From Caulobacterales bacterium (GTDB lineage: Bacteria; Pseudomonadota; Alphaproteobacteria; Caulobacterales; Caulobacteraceae), in assembly GCA_016183935.1 (NCBI GenBank), contig JACPDR010000011.1, forward strand, positions 62,001 to 126,000: DNA of 64,000 bases, written 5' to 3'. How positions within the stretch are numbered: the first letter of the stretch is position 1; each line of letters opens with the position of its first letter. The notes under the pieces are model-generated. The model made no database searches. It saw only the letters and a program-made list of their open reading frames with translations, and had not been told where the DNA came from. Both the position numbers and the translations under genes were made by a program. Shown piece by piece: positions 1 to 8,750 of this stretch.

Positions 1-1728
1 TTCATCGACGCCAAGCGCGACCCGGGGCGGCTGAGGAATTTCAACGTCTCTGTGCTGGTCCCCGACGCCTTCATGCGCGCGCTCGAGGCCGGCGAGGACT
101 GGCCGCTGGTGTTCGCCGGCGAGACGTATCGGGCCGTGCCGGCGCGTGACCTGTGGGCCCGGCTGATGCAGGCGACCTACGACGTGGCCGAGCCGGGGGT
201 GATCTTCATCGACCGGGTCAACGAGCGGAACAATCTGAGCGGCATCGAGACGATCTCGGCCAGCAACCCCTGCGGCGAACAGATGCTGCCGCCCTACGGG
301 GCCTGCCTGCTGGGCTCGATCAACCTGGCGCGCCTGGTGTCCGGTCCATTCGAGCCCGACGCCGCGCTCGACGAGGCGCGGCTGGCCGAACTGACCCGCA
401 CGGCCATCCGCTTCCTCGACAACGTCATCGACGTCTCGCGCTTCCCGCTGGAAGCCCAGGCGGAAGAGGCCCGGGCCAAACGGCGGCTCGGGCTGGGCGT
501 GACGGGCCTGGCCGACGCCCTGGTGTTCTGCGGCGTTCCCTATGGCGGGGAAGCGGCGGCGGAGATGACCCGGCGCTGGCTGGGCGTCATCAAGCGCGAG
601 GCCTACCGCGTCTCGGCCGAACTGGCCGCCGAGAAGGGCCCCTACCCGCTCTATGACCCTGCGGTGCTCGATCGCCCCAACCTGCTCGAGCTCGACGAGG
701 AGACGCGGACCCTGATCGCCCGGCACGGGCTTCGCAACGGCTGTCTGACCTCGATCGCGCCGACCGGCACCACCTCGCTGATGGCCGGCAACGTCTCCTC
801 CGGGGTCGAGCCGGTGTTCGCCTTCGCCTACACCCGCAAGGTGCTGCAGCCGGACGGGTCGAAGCGCGAGGAGGCGGTCGAGGACTACGCCCTCACCGTC
901 TGGAGGCGGCTGCACGGCGACGCGCCGCCGCCGGGCGACGCCTTCGTCACCGCCCAGACCCTGACCCCCGCCCAGCACCTGCGCATGCAGGCCGCGGCGC
1001 AGGAGATGATCGACAGCTCGATCTCCAAGACCGTCAACTGCCCCGAGGACATCGCCTTCGACGCGTTCGCCGACGTCTATGTCGAGGGCTGGCGGCTGGG
1101 CTGCAAGGGCCTGACCACCTATCGGCCGAACGCCGTCACCGGCTCGGTGCTGTCGGCCGCCCCGGCCGCCGCGTCCGGTGCGTCCGTCGCGCCCGACCCG
1201 GCGCCCCCGGCCGAGATCCGCCTGAGCCCGAGACCGGAGGCGCTGGCCGGTTCGACCTACAAGATCAAATGGCCCGACAGCCCGCACGCCGTCTACGTCA
1301 CCCTGAACGACGTCCAGGGGCCGGACGGGCCGCAGCCGTTCGAGATCTTCGTCAACTCCAAGAACATGGAGCACTACGCCTGGACCCTCGGTCTGACCCG
1401 GATGATCTCGGCGGTGTTCCGGCGCGGGGGGGATGTCTCGTTCGTCGCCGAGGAACTGAAGGCGGTGTTCGACCCCCGCGGCGGCGGCTGGCTGAACGGC
1501 CGCTACGTGCCCTCGCTGCTGGCGGCGATCGGCGGCGTGATCGAGCGCCACCTGGCTTCGGGCGCGGCCGCCTGCGACGAGCATCGGGCCGTCGGCGACG
1601 CCCTTTCGCCGGAGCCCGCAACGGCTGCGGGTCCAAAGGTCGGTTGCCCGCGCTGCGGAACGCCCGGTCTCGTGCGCAAGGAAGGCTGCGACACCTGCTT
1701 CGAATGCGGCTATTCGAAATGCGGCTAG
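1..1728 (+). CDS. nrdJ: Adenosylcobalamin-dependent ribonucleoside-diphosphate reductase, C-terminal part (5' end outside window)
   Basis: Class II ribonucleotide reductase makes deoxyribonucleotides from ribonucleotides with coenzyme B12 as radical source, so it works with or without oxygen. The reading frame is open from base 1, so the gene starts upstream; about 575 residues are visible. The active-site motif NPCGEQ lies at visible residues 89-94. A glycine/threonine-rich loop (IAPTGTTSLMAG) and the Cys-rich tail with CPRC, CDTC and CGYSKCG, typical of the B12 family, are present. It converges on the nirK-porin unit across a strong palindrome. Its oxygen independence suits the anaerobic respiration genes that follow, though the neighbourhood may be coincidental. 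Confidence 0.95.
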   Translation, partial: FIDAKRDPGRLRNFNVSVLVPDAFMRALEAGEDWPLVFAGETYRAVPARDLWARLMQATYDVAEPGVIFIDRVNERNNLSGIETISASNPCGEQMLPPYGACLLGSINLARLVSGPFEPDAALDEARLAELTRTAIRFLDNVIDVSRFPLEAQAEEARAKRRLGLGVTGLADALVFCGVPYGGEAAAEMTRRWLGVIKREAYRVSAELAAEKGPYPLYDPAVLDRPNLLELDEETRTLIARHGLRNGCLTSIAPTGTTSLMAGNVSSGVEPVFAFAYTRKVLQPDGSKREEAVEDYALTVWRRLHGDAPPPGDAFVTAQTLTPAQHLRMQAAAQEMIDSSISKTVNCPEDIAFDAFADVYVEGWRLGCKGLTTYRPNAVTGSVLSAAPAAASGASVAPDPAPPAEIRLSPRPEALAGSTYKIKWPDSPHAVYVTLNDVQGPDGPQPFEIFVNSKNMEHYAWTLGLTRMISAVFRRGGDVSFVAEELKAVFDPRGGGWLNGRYVPSLLAAIGGVIERHLASGAAACDEHRAVGDALSPEPATAAGPKVGCPRCGTPGLVRKEGCDTCFECGYSKCG

Positions 1729-1734
1729 GCTGAG

Positions 1735-1762
1735 CCGGAAGGGGGCGATCGCCCCCTTCCGG
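1735..1762. terminator. Bidirectional hairpin between converging genes
   Basis: A perfect 28-bp palindrome (14-bp arms, no loop in DNA) starts 6 bases after the ribonucleotide reductase stop codon and abuts the stop of the converging porin gene. Its arms are CCGGAAGGGGGCGA and the reverse complement. Position and symmetry suggest transcription termination in both directions; there is no clear T-tract. Confidence 0.7.
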
Positions 1763-2965
1763 TCAGTAGCGGTATTCGAGGATCAGCCACCCCTTGTCGG
1801 CGTCCCCGAAGGCGGGATGCTCGCCCTCGAAATGCGCCGCCTTCAGCTCGACCGACCAGCGGCGGTCGATCGGCAGGACGGCCGATAGATCCAACTCCCG
1901 CCCGAGGGCGAACGCTCCGTCCGCGTCATGGAAGGCGTGCGCCTCGGCGGTCAGGCGCGCCGTGCGGCCCAGCATCGGAACGCTGACCTGTCCACGGGCG
2001 AACAGGTCACGGACGCCGAACGCCGGCGTCGTGGTGATGACGTCGGACCAGCCGAGGAAGCCGTGGCCTGTGCCCAGCGGCGTCTGAAAGCCCGAAACGC
2101 CGTCGCCATCGAACCGCTCATAACCCAGGCCCGCCGACCAGCGCGGCGTTTGCACCCCGATGGCCGCCGCCTGGAAGTCCAGCGAATAGTCGGCGGGATT
2201 GGATCCGTTGTCGGACTGCGCCGCGTATTCCCCGGCCCAGGTCGCCGACAGGTCGCCGGTCATCGGCCGCGAGCCGGCCAGCCGGACGCCGACCGTGGTC
2301 GAGGACTGCGCGGGCGCGTTGTCCAGATCGATGGTCAGGCCGAAGCCGCTCAGTCGGCCGACGGCGGTGTCCGCCTCGGCCTGCAGCAGGTGGATGTCGC
2401 CTCGCCAGACGCCCTGGGGGTGCTCATGCCCGAGCGGGCGCTGGACCCGGTCGGCGAACACATACGTCAGGGTCACCGGCTTCAGCGCCGTGGTGGCGAG
2501 CCGAATCGCGTCGAAGGTCTGTTCGTTCTGGCGCCAGCCGACATTGCCGACGAACCGGCTATTGCCCACGACCAGTCGCTGGCGGCCGAGGGTGACCTCG
2601 GTCTTGGGCAGGCCGGTCCAGCGCACCTGCGCCCGGTTCAGCTCCAGCGTCTCGCCGTCGGCCACGGCGGGACGGCCCGGAACCGGATCGACCGGCGCCG
2701 AGTAGCGGTCGTCCAGCACGGTCACACCCTCCCCTTCGATAAGCAGCTGCAGGCCGCGCGCCGTCGGCGATCGCCATCCCAACCGGGTCCGCAGGGTCAG
2801 GGCGTGCGCCCGGTCCAGGAACCCCTGCTGATCGACCGTCTCGCTGCGCAGGCGCGTCTCGAACAGCAGCCGCGCGCCGGCATCATCGGCCGCCGCCTGC
2901 GCCGAGGCCGCTGCGGGAACCGCGGCGAGCAGAAAAGCCAGCGCGGCGGCGTGTCTCGTCGTCAT
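1763..2965 (-). CDS. Outer-membrane beta-barrel channel, alginate-export-like family
   Basis: The product is about 400 residues with a signal peptide (MTTRHAAALAFLLAAVPAAA, cleavage near ASAQA), then repeated amphipathic strands and a terminal aromatic residue (EYRY), typical of outer-membrane barrels. Features such as LGRQRLVVGNSRFVG and RQNEQTFDAIR match the alginate-export/porin-like group. The chosen ATG at 2965 sits directly before the signal peptide; the longer frame overlaps the intergenic region. It lies 70 bp downstream of nirK on the same strand and is probably co-transcribed from the nirK promoter. It may admit nitrite or another small anion, but the substrate cannot be read from sequence. 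Confidence 0.75.
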   Translation of the reverse strand: MTTRHAAALAFLLAAVPAAASAQAAADDAGARLLFETRLRSETVDQQGFLDRAHALTLRTRLGWRSPTARGLQLLIEGEGVTVLDDRYSAPVDPVPGRPAVADGETLELNRAQVRWTGLPKTEVTLGRQRLVVGNSRFVGNVGWRQNEQTFDAIRLATTALKPVTLTYVFADRVQRPLGHEHPQGVWRGDIHLLQAEADTAVGRLSGFGLTIDLDNAPAQSSTTVGVRLAGSRPMTGDLSATWAGEYAAQSDNGSNPADYSLDFQAAAIGVQTPRWSAGLGYERFDGDGVSGFQTPLGTGHGFLGWSDVITTTPAFGVRDLFARGQVSVPMLGRTARLTAEAHAFHDADGAFALGRELDLSAVLPIDRRWSVELKAAHFEGEHPAFGDADKGWLILEYRY

Positions 2966-3035
2966 GGTCGTCTCTCCACAAAAAGACGGCCGCCGGGAGC
3001 CATCCCCCGGCGGCCGGCGTCGCAAACAGGCGCGA

Positions 3036-4076
3036 CTAGTGTTCCATGTGGTTGTGGGCCTCGGGCGCGCCCCGGAAGATGTCCGGGTTCTGGGGCCCGG
3101 TCACCTCGATGATGCCGGCGGCGCCGCGGTCGACCCGGCTCAGGGCGTGATCGACCATGATGTAGCTGCCGGGCACCTCGAACTTGAGATCCACCACCGT
3201 GGCTCCGCCCGGGGGCACCAGCACGGTCTGCACGTCGGTGACCGGCGGGCTGGTCAGCGACGCGTCGCGATAGACGTGGTCGAAGATCTCGCCGATGACG
3301 TGGAAGCTGGAGATCTTGTTCGGACCGCCGACCCCGAAGTAGATCCGGGCGGTGTCTCCCACTTCGGCCTTCAGGGCGTTCTCGCCGGTCAGGGCCTTGA
3401 AGGCGCCGTTCATGACGTAATAGGTCGGCTGTTCGTTCAGCAGCTTCTCGACGCTCTCGGTCAGCAGGCCGGGGGTGCCCTGGGCTTCCTCGGTGTAGAG
3501 TTCGCCCTGCATGACGTAGAACTCGTGATCGACCGCCGGCAGGCCGCCCTCGGGCTCGACGAGGATCAGGCCGTACATGCCGTTGGCGATGTGCTGGGCG
3601 ACCATCGGGGTGGCGCAGTGATAGACATAGAGGCCGGGCTGCACCGCCTTGAAGGTGAAGCTCTTGCTTTCGCCCGGGTTGGCGTTGGTCGCCGCCGCCC
3701 CGCCGCCCGGTCCGGTCACGGCGTGGAAGTCGACGTTGTGCATCATCACGCTGTCGGCGTCGTTGGCCATGTTGACCTCGACCGTGTCGCCGACGCGCAC
3801 CCGGATGAAGGGCCCGGGAACCCGGTTGTTGTAGGTCCAGTAGGTGTAGCTGGTCCCGTCTTCCAGCCGGCCTATGACCTCGGTGGTCTCCAGATTCACC
3901 ACATGGTGGCGCGGGCTGTTGGCCGTCAGCGGCGCCGGAAGGTCGGTGGCGCGGCGGATGATGTCGGCGGCCGGGGCCGGCGCGGCTGCGCCGGCCTCCT
4001 GGGCGAGGGCGAAAGTCGGCGCCGCGGCGATCATGGCGAGGGCGGCGGCGCTGGTGAGAAGGGCTGTCAGTTTCAT
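3036..4076 (-). CDS. nirK: Copper-containing nitrite reductase (NO-forming)
   Basis: NirK reduces nitrite to nitric oxide in the periplasm. The 346-residue product has a signal peptide (MKLTALLTSAAALAMIAAAP, then TFALAQ). Copper ligands are all visible: type 1 copper H113, C154, H162 and M167 in YHCATPMVAQHIANGMYG, and type 2 copper H118 (FHAV), H153, with later histidines in SSFHVIGE and MVDHALSR. The Cys-to-His loop is one residue shorter than in the classical Alcaligenes enzyme, as in class II NirK. The ATG at 4076 was chosen for the signal peptide. An NnrR-type box lies 72 bp upstream. The tail is His-rich (HNHMEH). No nitrous oxide reductase gene is present in this window. Confidence 0.97.
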   Translation of the reverse strand: MKLTALLTSAAALAMIAAAPTFALAQEAGAAAPAPAADIIRRATDLPAPLTANSPRHHVVNLETTEVIGRLEDGTSYTYWTYNNRVPGPFIRVRVGDTVEVNMANDADSVMMHNVDFHAVTGPGGGAAATNANPGESKSFTFKAVQPGLYVYHCATPMVAQHIANGMYGLILVEPEGGLPAVDHEFYVMQGELYTEEAQGTPGLLTESVEKLLNEQPTYYVMNGAFKALTGENALKAEVGDTARIYFGVGGPNKISSFHVIGEIFDHVYRDASLTSPPVTDVQTVLVPPGGATVVDLKFEVPGSYIMVDHALSRVDRGAAGIIEVTGPQNPDIFRGAPEAHNHMEH

Positions 4077-4147
4077 GTGTTCGGTCCCCGGGGGCGCTTG
4101 TTCGGCCCCGATGCGCAGAGGTCTAGGAGCGTCCCCGCAGACCGACA

Positions 4148-4161
4148 TTGCGCCGGCACAA
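4148..4161 (-). promoter_or_regulatory. NnrR/FNR-type box upstream of nirK
   Basis: The plus strand reads TTGCGCCGGCACAA, a 14-bp dyad with TTG and CAA ends. From memory this TTGCG-N4-CACAA form is what is described for NnrR sites in Rhodobacter. Its centre is 78.5 bp from the nirK ATG; a class II activator site 41.5 bp from the start of transcription would leave a leader of about 37 nt. Confidence 0.7.
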
Positions 4162-4222
4162 CGTTCGCCGACCCCCGGCCGACATGTCGCAGGCCGACTT
4201 CGTCTCCGCTCCCGCGTCGTCC

Positions 4223-4251
4223 ATAATTATCTAGTGTTTTCTGATAATTAT
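4223..4251. promoter_or_regulatory. AT-rich inverted repeat between sirB2-like gene and nirK
   Basis: ATAATTATC and GATAATTAT form perfect 9-bp arms around an 11-bp spacer in otherwise very GC-rich DNA. It lies between the end of the SirB2-like gene and nirK. It could be an operator or upstream activator element for nirK, or the promoter of a lost plus-strand gene, because an ATG follows at 4256 without a credible gene after it. Confidence 0.4.
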
Positions 4252-4327
4252 AACCATGTCCGGACTCACCATCGAGACCTACGGGCGTTCCCGGAGAGGG
4301 CTCTTACGGAGGCCGACGGACGACCGT

Positions 4328-4732
4328 CTAGCCGCCCGCGCCGGCGAAGAATCCGAGCGGATGATGGGCCCGGGCCACCGTGACGATGAAGCCGAACACC
4401 GCCAGCGCCGCCAGCCAGAAGCCGATCCGGACGGACCGCGGACGGGCTGGAGCGAAGGCCAACGTTCCAAGGCCGATGTAGACGACCAGCAGCGTCACCT
4501 TCACCGTCAGCCAGTGATCGACGAACGGAAACTGGCGCACCACGGTCATCAGCATCAGGGCGGCGCTCAACAGGACGGTGTCGACGACCCAGGAGGCCAG
4601 CCGGACCGGAAAGAACCGGGGCCACGATGCGCCGAGCAGGTTGAAGGCCCCGCCGCGCGCGGCGAACAACAGTCCGCTGGCGGTCACCGCCGAGATATGG
4701 ACGGTGCGAATCTGGAGATAGAATTCTTCCAT
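4328..4732 (-). CDS. SirB2-family membrane protein
   Basis: The 134-residue protein is strongly hydrophobic with about four membrane segments (roughly residues 8-30, 45-65, 72-92, 100-122). Its N-terminus (YLQIRTVHISAVTASGLLFA) and the LLSAALMLM segment resemble the SirB2 family, small inner-membrane proteins of unclear function often found near respiratory genes. It starts 44 bp after the YcnI-like gene and is the third member of the TonB receptor unit. A role in respiration or metal handling is only inferred from context. Confidence 0.7.
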   Translation of the reverse strand: MEEFYLQIRTVHISAVTASGLLFAARGGAFNLLGASWPRFFPVRLASWVVDTVLLSAALMLMTVVRQFPFVDHWLTVKVTLLVVYIGLGTLAFAPARPRSVRIGFWLAALAVFGFIVTVARAHHPLGFFAGAGG

Positions 4733-4776
4733 GCCGCTGTCGGGCCTCTTGATCTCAAAGAGCCCGACCGGGCGCG

Positions 4777-5292
4777 CTAGTGGTGTGAGGCGCCCGCCCG
4801 CAGCGTCAGGATCGGCGCCGGGTGCGCCGGCCTCGTTCCGTCGGCCGCCGTCGTGCCGGTCCAGCGGGCCTCGCCCTGCTCGCAGGTCTGGATCACCGGA
4901 AAGGCCAGCGGTCCCGTCGTGGCCGGCAGCTTCGCCGCCAGGCCGAACTCGTCGAATTGGTCGTCCGGCAACCGGCCGGTCCAGGTGATGGCGCTGACCC
5001 GTTCGGTCAGGAACTCGCCGCCTTCCGCCGCAACGGGCTCGGGCAGAGGCGTCCGCTCGATGGCGATGGTCCAGCCGGCCTTGGGCTGCGGTCGGGCGAC
5101 GAGGATCCCGGCCGGAATTTCGACCCGCACGGATGTAGTGGCCGAGCCGTCGCAGCCATGGCTGACCCGCAGGGCCCCGGCCCAGTGGCCGCCCGCCCCC
5201 GCGTGGGGCTGGACGAAGACGACATGCGCCTGGGCGGAGCCCGCCGCCGCGAGGGCGGCCAGTCCGGCCAGGAGGAGGGAGCGGGTTCTCAT
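4777..5292 (-). CDS. YcnI-like (DUF1775) secreted protein
   Basis: The 171-residue protein has a signal peptide (MRTRSLLLAGLAALAAAGSA-QA) followed directly by HVVFVQP. A histidine right after the cleavage site is the hallmark of YcnI/DUF1775 proteins, which bind copper in the cases studied. The body contains the family features GWTI..E and FDEFGLAAKLP. It starts 11 bp after the stop of the TonB-dependent receptor, so the two are one operon. With nirK next door, a role in delivering or buffering copper for nitrite reductase is a reasonable inference. Confidence 0.8.
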   Translation of the reverse strand: MRTRSLLLAGLAALAAAGSAQAHVVFVQPHAGAGGHWAGALRVSHGCDGSATTSVRVEIPAGILVARPQPKAGWTIAIERTPLPEPVAAEGGEFLTERVSAITWTGRLPDDQFDEFGLAAKLPATTGPLAFPVIQTCEQGEARWTGTTAADGTRPAHPAPILTLRAGASHH

Positions 5293-5303
5293 GACGGGTC
5301 CTT

Positions 5304-7364
5304 TCAGAAGGCGGCGCGAAGGCCGACGAAGGCGCTGCGCCCCTCGCCCGGCCAGAAGACCGCGGTGGATACGACGCGGGCGTCGGTGACGGCGCTGGCG
5401 TTGGCGATGTAGCGCTCGTCGGTCAGGTTGCGGGCGTCGAGGAACAGCTTGATCCCGGGGGTGACCGCCAGGGTCGCGTTCAGCGACCAGACGGCGTAGC
5501 CGGGCGACTTCAGGGTGTTGGCGTAGTCGACCCAGCTGTCCTTCGGCGTCCACTGCACCGACGGCGCGATCGACCAGCGGCCGGCGTCGTAGCCCAGCTC
5601 GGCGTGGTAATGGTGCTCTGGAACGACCGGCAGGCGACCGTCGCCGTAGTGGGGATCGCCGTCGAAGCGCAGGTCGGTCCAGGCGTATGTCTGGTGCAGC
5701 TTCAGCCGGCGTTCGCCGTCGCGCCAGATCGTCCAGTCCAGGCCGGCCTCGAGCCCCTGGTGCACCGTGTCGCCGGCGTTGAAGGTGGCGGCGGGAACGT
5801 CGGGCGCCGTCAGGAAGGTCAGCAGTTCGTTCTCGACGGCCATGCGATAGAGGGCGACGTCCCAGGCCAGCGGCCCCTTGCGCCCCCGCGCGCCGATCTC
5901 GACCGTCCACGCCTCCTGGGCCTCGACCGGCACGAAGTGCGGATGCGGCGTCTGCACCAGGGCGGAGAAATGCGGCGGCTCGACCGAGCGGGTCAGGTTG
6001 GCGAACAGCTGCCGCCCGCCGTCGTCCTCCCACAGCACACCGACCCGGGGGGCGAACCACTCGAAGTCCTTCGAGGCGTCCCGGGCCGGGTTCAGATGGT
6101 CGGCGTAGTCGCGCGTGGTCCACCCCCAGCTGCCGCCGGCGACCAGCGCCAGCCGTTCGGTGACGAACAGCCGGCCCTCCGCGAAGGCGTCCACGGCCGT
6201 GGCGCGCTGGGTGTTGTCGCCGGTCAGGGCGCCGCGCTCGCCGGCGTTGTTCTGAAAGGTCAGGCCGTCCAGCACGCCGTCGCGCAGCCAGGCGCCGAGG
6301 AACAGGTCGGCGTTCAGCCCGCCGAGCATGCCGCTCCAGTCGAGGCGGCCGAAGGCGCCGATGTTGCGGCTCTGCTGGTCGATGACCACCGAGATGGGGT
6401 GGTCCAGATCCTTGACCGCCCCGTAGACGCCGCCCTCGAAGCTCCAGGCCTCGTCGAGGCGCCAGCGGGTCTGCACCGAACCGCGCAGGGAGGTCATGTC
6501 GCGGCGATAGTCCTTCACCACGTTGGCGGTGGCGGCCATGGTGGGGTCCTCCATCGCCTGGGTCAGGGTCAGGGCCCCGGGAATCTCGTTCTCGATGTCC
6601 GCGGCGCTGAGCAGAACCCGGACTTCCCGGTCCTCCCCGAACCGATGACCGAGATTCAGGCTGAGCCGTTGCGAGGCCTGGGCGGAGTGATCCCGCCAGC
6701 CCTCGGCGCCGAGCACCGATACGCCGGCCCAAAGGTCCGTATCGCCCCACGCGCGGGCCATCTCGCCATGGGCGCGCCAGGTCCCGAACGAGCCGGCCTC
6801 AAGCCTGACCTCGTTGCGCTGCGGCGCGTCGCGGCCGGTCGGGGTGTTGAGCTGGATGGCCCCGCCCATGGTCGCGCCGCCGAAGCGAATGGCGTTGCCG
6901 CCCTTGAACACCTCGATGTAGCGGGCGCTCAGCAGGTCGATTTCCTGAAAGTCGCCGAATCCGTCGGCCTGGTTGAACGGCACCCCGTCCTGGGCCAGCA
7001 CCACGCCGCGGTTGTGCGACGAGTTGCCCACCCCCGAGCCGCGGATCGACAGCCGGACCTCCTCGCCCCAGCGCTTCTCGGCGTAGACGCCCGGCACCGC
7101 GTGCAGGGCGTCGCCCAGGTGCATGGCCAGGTGGTCCGCGTACTGCTCGCGGCTGACCACGGCGACCGCGCCCGGCGTCTCCTGGGCCTCGGCGCGCGCA
7201 CGCGCGGCCACCGCCGGATCCATCGGATCGCGCCGGCCGGTGACCACCACCTCGGTCAGGACCACCGGCTCGTCCGGCGCGGCCAGGTGGACGAGGTGCG
7301 TGACGTCCTGCGGCGCGCCGGCGACCAGCATCAGGGCGGCGGCGGAGACGGTGGAGAGGAACAT
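5304..7364 (-). CDS. TonB-dependent outer-membrane receptor (possible copper receptor)
   Basis: The 686-residue receptor takes up a scarce ligand across the outer membrane using TonB energy. It has an N-terminal hydrophobic signal, a TonB-box-like stretch (EVVVTGRR), a plug domain (GVYAEKRWGEEVRLSIRGSG, then the IEVFKGGNAIRFGG region) and a barrel ending in F (FVGLRAAF). The start at 7364 precedes the signal sequence. An NnrR-type palindrome lies 74 bp upstream. The downstream YcnI-like gene and nearby nirK suggest copper as the ligand, as for NosA/OprC receptors, but siderophore or other ligands cannot be excluded. Confidence 0.9.
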   Translation of the reverse strand: MFLSTVSAAALMLVAGAPQDVTHLVHLAAPDEPVVLTEVVVTGRRDPMDPAVAARARAEAQETPGAVAVVSREQYADHLAMHLGDALHAVPGVYAEKRWGEEVRLSIRGSGVGNSSHNRGVVLAQDGVPFNQADGFGDFQEIDLLSARYIEVFKGGNAIRFGGATMGGAIQLNTPTGRDAPQRNEVRLEAGSFGTWRAHGEMARAWGDTDLWAGVSVLGAEGWRDHSAQASQRLSLNLGHRFGEDREVRVLLSAADIENEIPGALTLTQAMEDPTMAATANVVKDYRRDMTSLRGSVQTRWRLDEAWSFEGGVYGAVKDLDHPISVVIDQQSRNIGAFGRLDWSGMLGGLNADLFLGAWLRDGVLDGLTFQNNAGERGALTGDNTQRATAVDAFAEGRLFVTERLALVAGGSWGWTTRDYADHLNPARDASKDFEWFAPRVGVLWEDDGGRQLFANLTRSVEPPHFSALVQTPHPHFVPVEAQEAWTVEIGARGRKGPLAWDVALYRMAVENELLTFLTAPDVPAATFNAGDTVHQGLEAGLDWTIWRDGERRLKLHQTYAWTDLRFDGDPHYGDGRLPVVPEHHYHAELGYDAGRWSIAPSVQWTPKDSWVDYANTLKSPGYAVWSLNATLAVTPGIKLFLDARNLTDERYIANASAVTDARVVSTAVFWPGEGRSAFVGLRAAF

Positions 7365-7437
7365 GGCGGACCCTGAAGAGGCGGCGCGGCCCTGAGCGGA
7401 CCGTGGCGTCAATTGAGCGTCCGCTCCGCCAACCTCC

Positions 7438-7451
7438 TTGCGCTGGCGCAA
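7438..7451 (-). promoter_or_regulatory. Perfect NnrR-type palindrome upstream of the TonB receptor
   Basis: TTGCGCTGGCGCAA has perfectly symmetrical TTGCG/CGCAA half sites. Its centre is 80.5 bp from the receptor ATG, almost the same distance as at nirK, which supports it as a real activator site. Confidence 0.75.
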
Positions 7452-7510
7452 GGCCCCGGCTCCGCAATTATACGGTGCGTCCACGGCCGCGAGGTGACGC
7501 AATGACGCTG

Positions 7511-7849
7511 TCAGCCGGGCCCGGAAGGCCCACCCTCGCAGCCGCAGCACGTGTCGCGCGGCGCCGCCGGGCGGGCGCGAAGCCAGGCCGCCTGATGGTC
7601 CGCGCAGCGCTCGACCAGCACGCGCCAGACGGGTTCGGCGATGGCCGCCGACAGACCGGCGACGCCGGCGGCCTGCAGCACATTGGCCAGCACCGCCTCG
7701 ACCCGCGCCGGATCGCGCACCCTGGCGGGATCGCCCTTCACCCGGGCGATGGCCTCGACGATGCGCTGACGCCGGGCGAGAGTCTCGACCGTGCGGCGGT
7801 CGAGCGCGTCCAGTTCGGTCCGCAGCGTGGCGAGATCAGGCTCCGTCAT
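7511..7849 (-). CDS. AroQ-fold protein (chorismate mutase or isochorismate pyruvate-lyase-like)
   Basis: The 112-residue protein is an all-helical AroQ-type domain: LRTELDALDRRTVETLARRQ, RVKG and RDPARV match the chorismate mutase residues Arg11, Arg28, Lys39, Asp48 and Arg51. The position of Glu52, important for mutase activity, is Val here, which looks more like the related lyase PchB (PERV). A glutamine in DHQAAW fits the last active-site residue. A Cys-containing tail (CCGC) is added. The gene overlaps ubiV by 14 bp, so it is translated with the ubiquinone genes. It may act on chorismate or isochorismate; the exact reaction is uncertain. Confidence 0.8.
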   Translation of the reverse strand: MTEPDLATLRTELDALDRRTVETLARRQRIVEAIARVKGDPARVRDPARVEAVLANVLQAAGVAGLSAAIAEPVWRVLVERCADHQAAWLRARPAAPRDTCCGCEGGPSGPG

Positions 7850-8750
7850 GCCGCGCTCCGATGGGCGCCAGTCCCGCCTCTCCGCGCAGATAGCCGCCGA
7901 CCAGTTCACCCGGCGGGCCCGAGGCGACGACCCGGGCGGCGAGTTCGGCGCCGTCGATCCGCCCGTCCGCCCGGTCGCGGAACGCCGTGGCCACGGCGAC
8001 CATGTCGGTGGTGTGCGGCGACAGGCGCAGGGCGGTGACTCCGGCCCTCCTCAGCGCCTCCGGCGGCGCATCGACCGCCTGCACGCCATGCGACAGGGTC
8101 TGGACGCCGTTGACGGCGAGGAAGTCGCTTCCGTCCAGGGTCTTGAGCGCCAGGCCGTCGGGGTCCCGGTCGCAGATGAACTGGCAGGCGTCCTTGTGCA
8201 GGCCGTGGTGGCGGGCATGGTAGCAACGCCCCGACAACGCCAGCGGCAGGCGGCCGAAGGCGAACAGTTCGATCTCCAGCCCGGAACAGGCGGCGGCGAT
8301 CGCCGATACGGCTTCCAGGGACAACTCGACATTGGCGCACAGCCGCACGCATCCGCGCCTCATCAGCTCGCGCGCGGCCCCCTCGTTGTAAACATTGAGC
8401 AGGGGTCCGGCCACAAACGGCCCGGTCCGACCCCGGAGCGCCGAGACGTCGTTGATCTCGATCAGCATCTCCTGCTCAGCGGCCAGGGCGGCGATCGCCT
8501 TGCGGTCGCGCCTGAGGGCCGGGAGGCCCAGGGTCGACCACACCACCGTCTTGCCCGCCTGGCTCAGCCTTTCAGCGGCGTCGGCCAGGGCCGCGTCGAT
8601 CAGCGGGGCGCGCTTGCCGCACACCACCTCGCCCAGGTAGATCCGGTCGATCGGCCCCTCGTCGGCGATCCGGGCATAGAAGTCGCGGATGCGGTCGGGC
8701 GCCCAGTTGAACAGCAGGGGCCCCAGGGTCAGCTGGATCGGATCGGTCAT
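7836..8750 (-). CDS. ubiV: UbiV, oxygen-independent ubiquinone hydroxylation (U32 peptidase family)
   Basis: UbiV works with UbiU to hydroxylate the ubiquinone ring without O2. The 304-residue protein belongs to the U32 family and keeps four cysteines for a 4Fe-4S cluster: C44, C176, C189 and C193. This agrees with the pattern known for E. coli UbiV, including the four-residue gap between the last two. It overlaps ubiU by 4 bp (ATGA) and aroQ by 14 bp. Along with UbiT and UbiU it lets the cell keep a ubiquinone pool when denitrifying. Confidence 0.93.
   Translation of the reverse strand: MTDPIQLTLGPLLFNWAPDRIRDFYARIADEGPIDRIYLGEVVCGKRAPLIDAALADAAERLSQAGKTVVWSTLGLPALRRDRKAIAALAAEQEMLIEINDVSALRGRTGPFVAGPLLNVYNEGAARELMRRGCVRLCANVELSLEAVSAIAAACSGLEIELFAFGRLPLALSGRCYHARHHGLHKDACQFICDRDPDGLALKTLDGSDFLAVNGVQTLSHGVQAVDAPPEALRRAGVTALRLSPHTTDMVAVATAFRDRADGRIDGAELAARVVASGPPGELVGGYLRGEAGLAPIGARHDGA

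Noticed and set aside
4256..4780. Plus-strand frame following the AT-rich inverted repeat before nirK
   Set aside because: After about 20 codons it runs antisense through the SirB2-like gene with low-complexity sequence; at most a remnant start.
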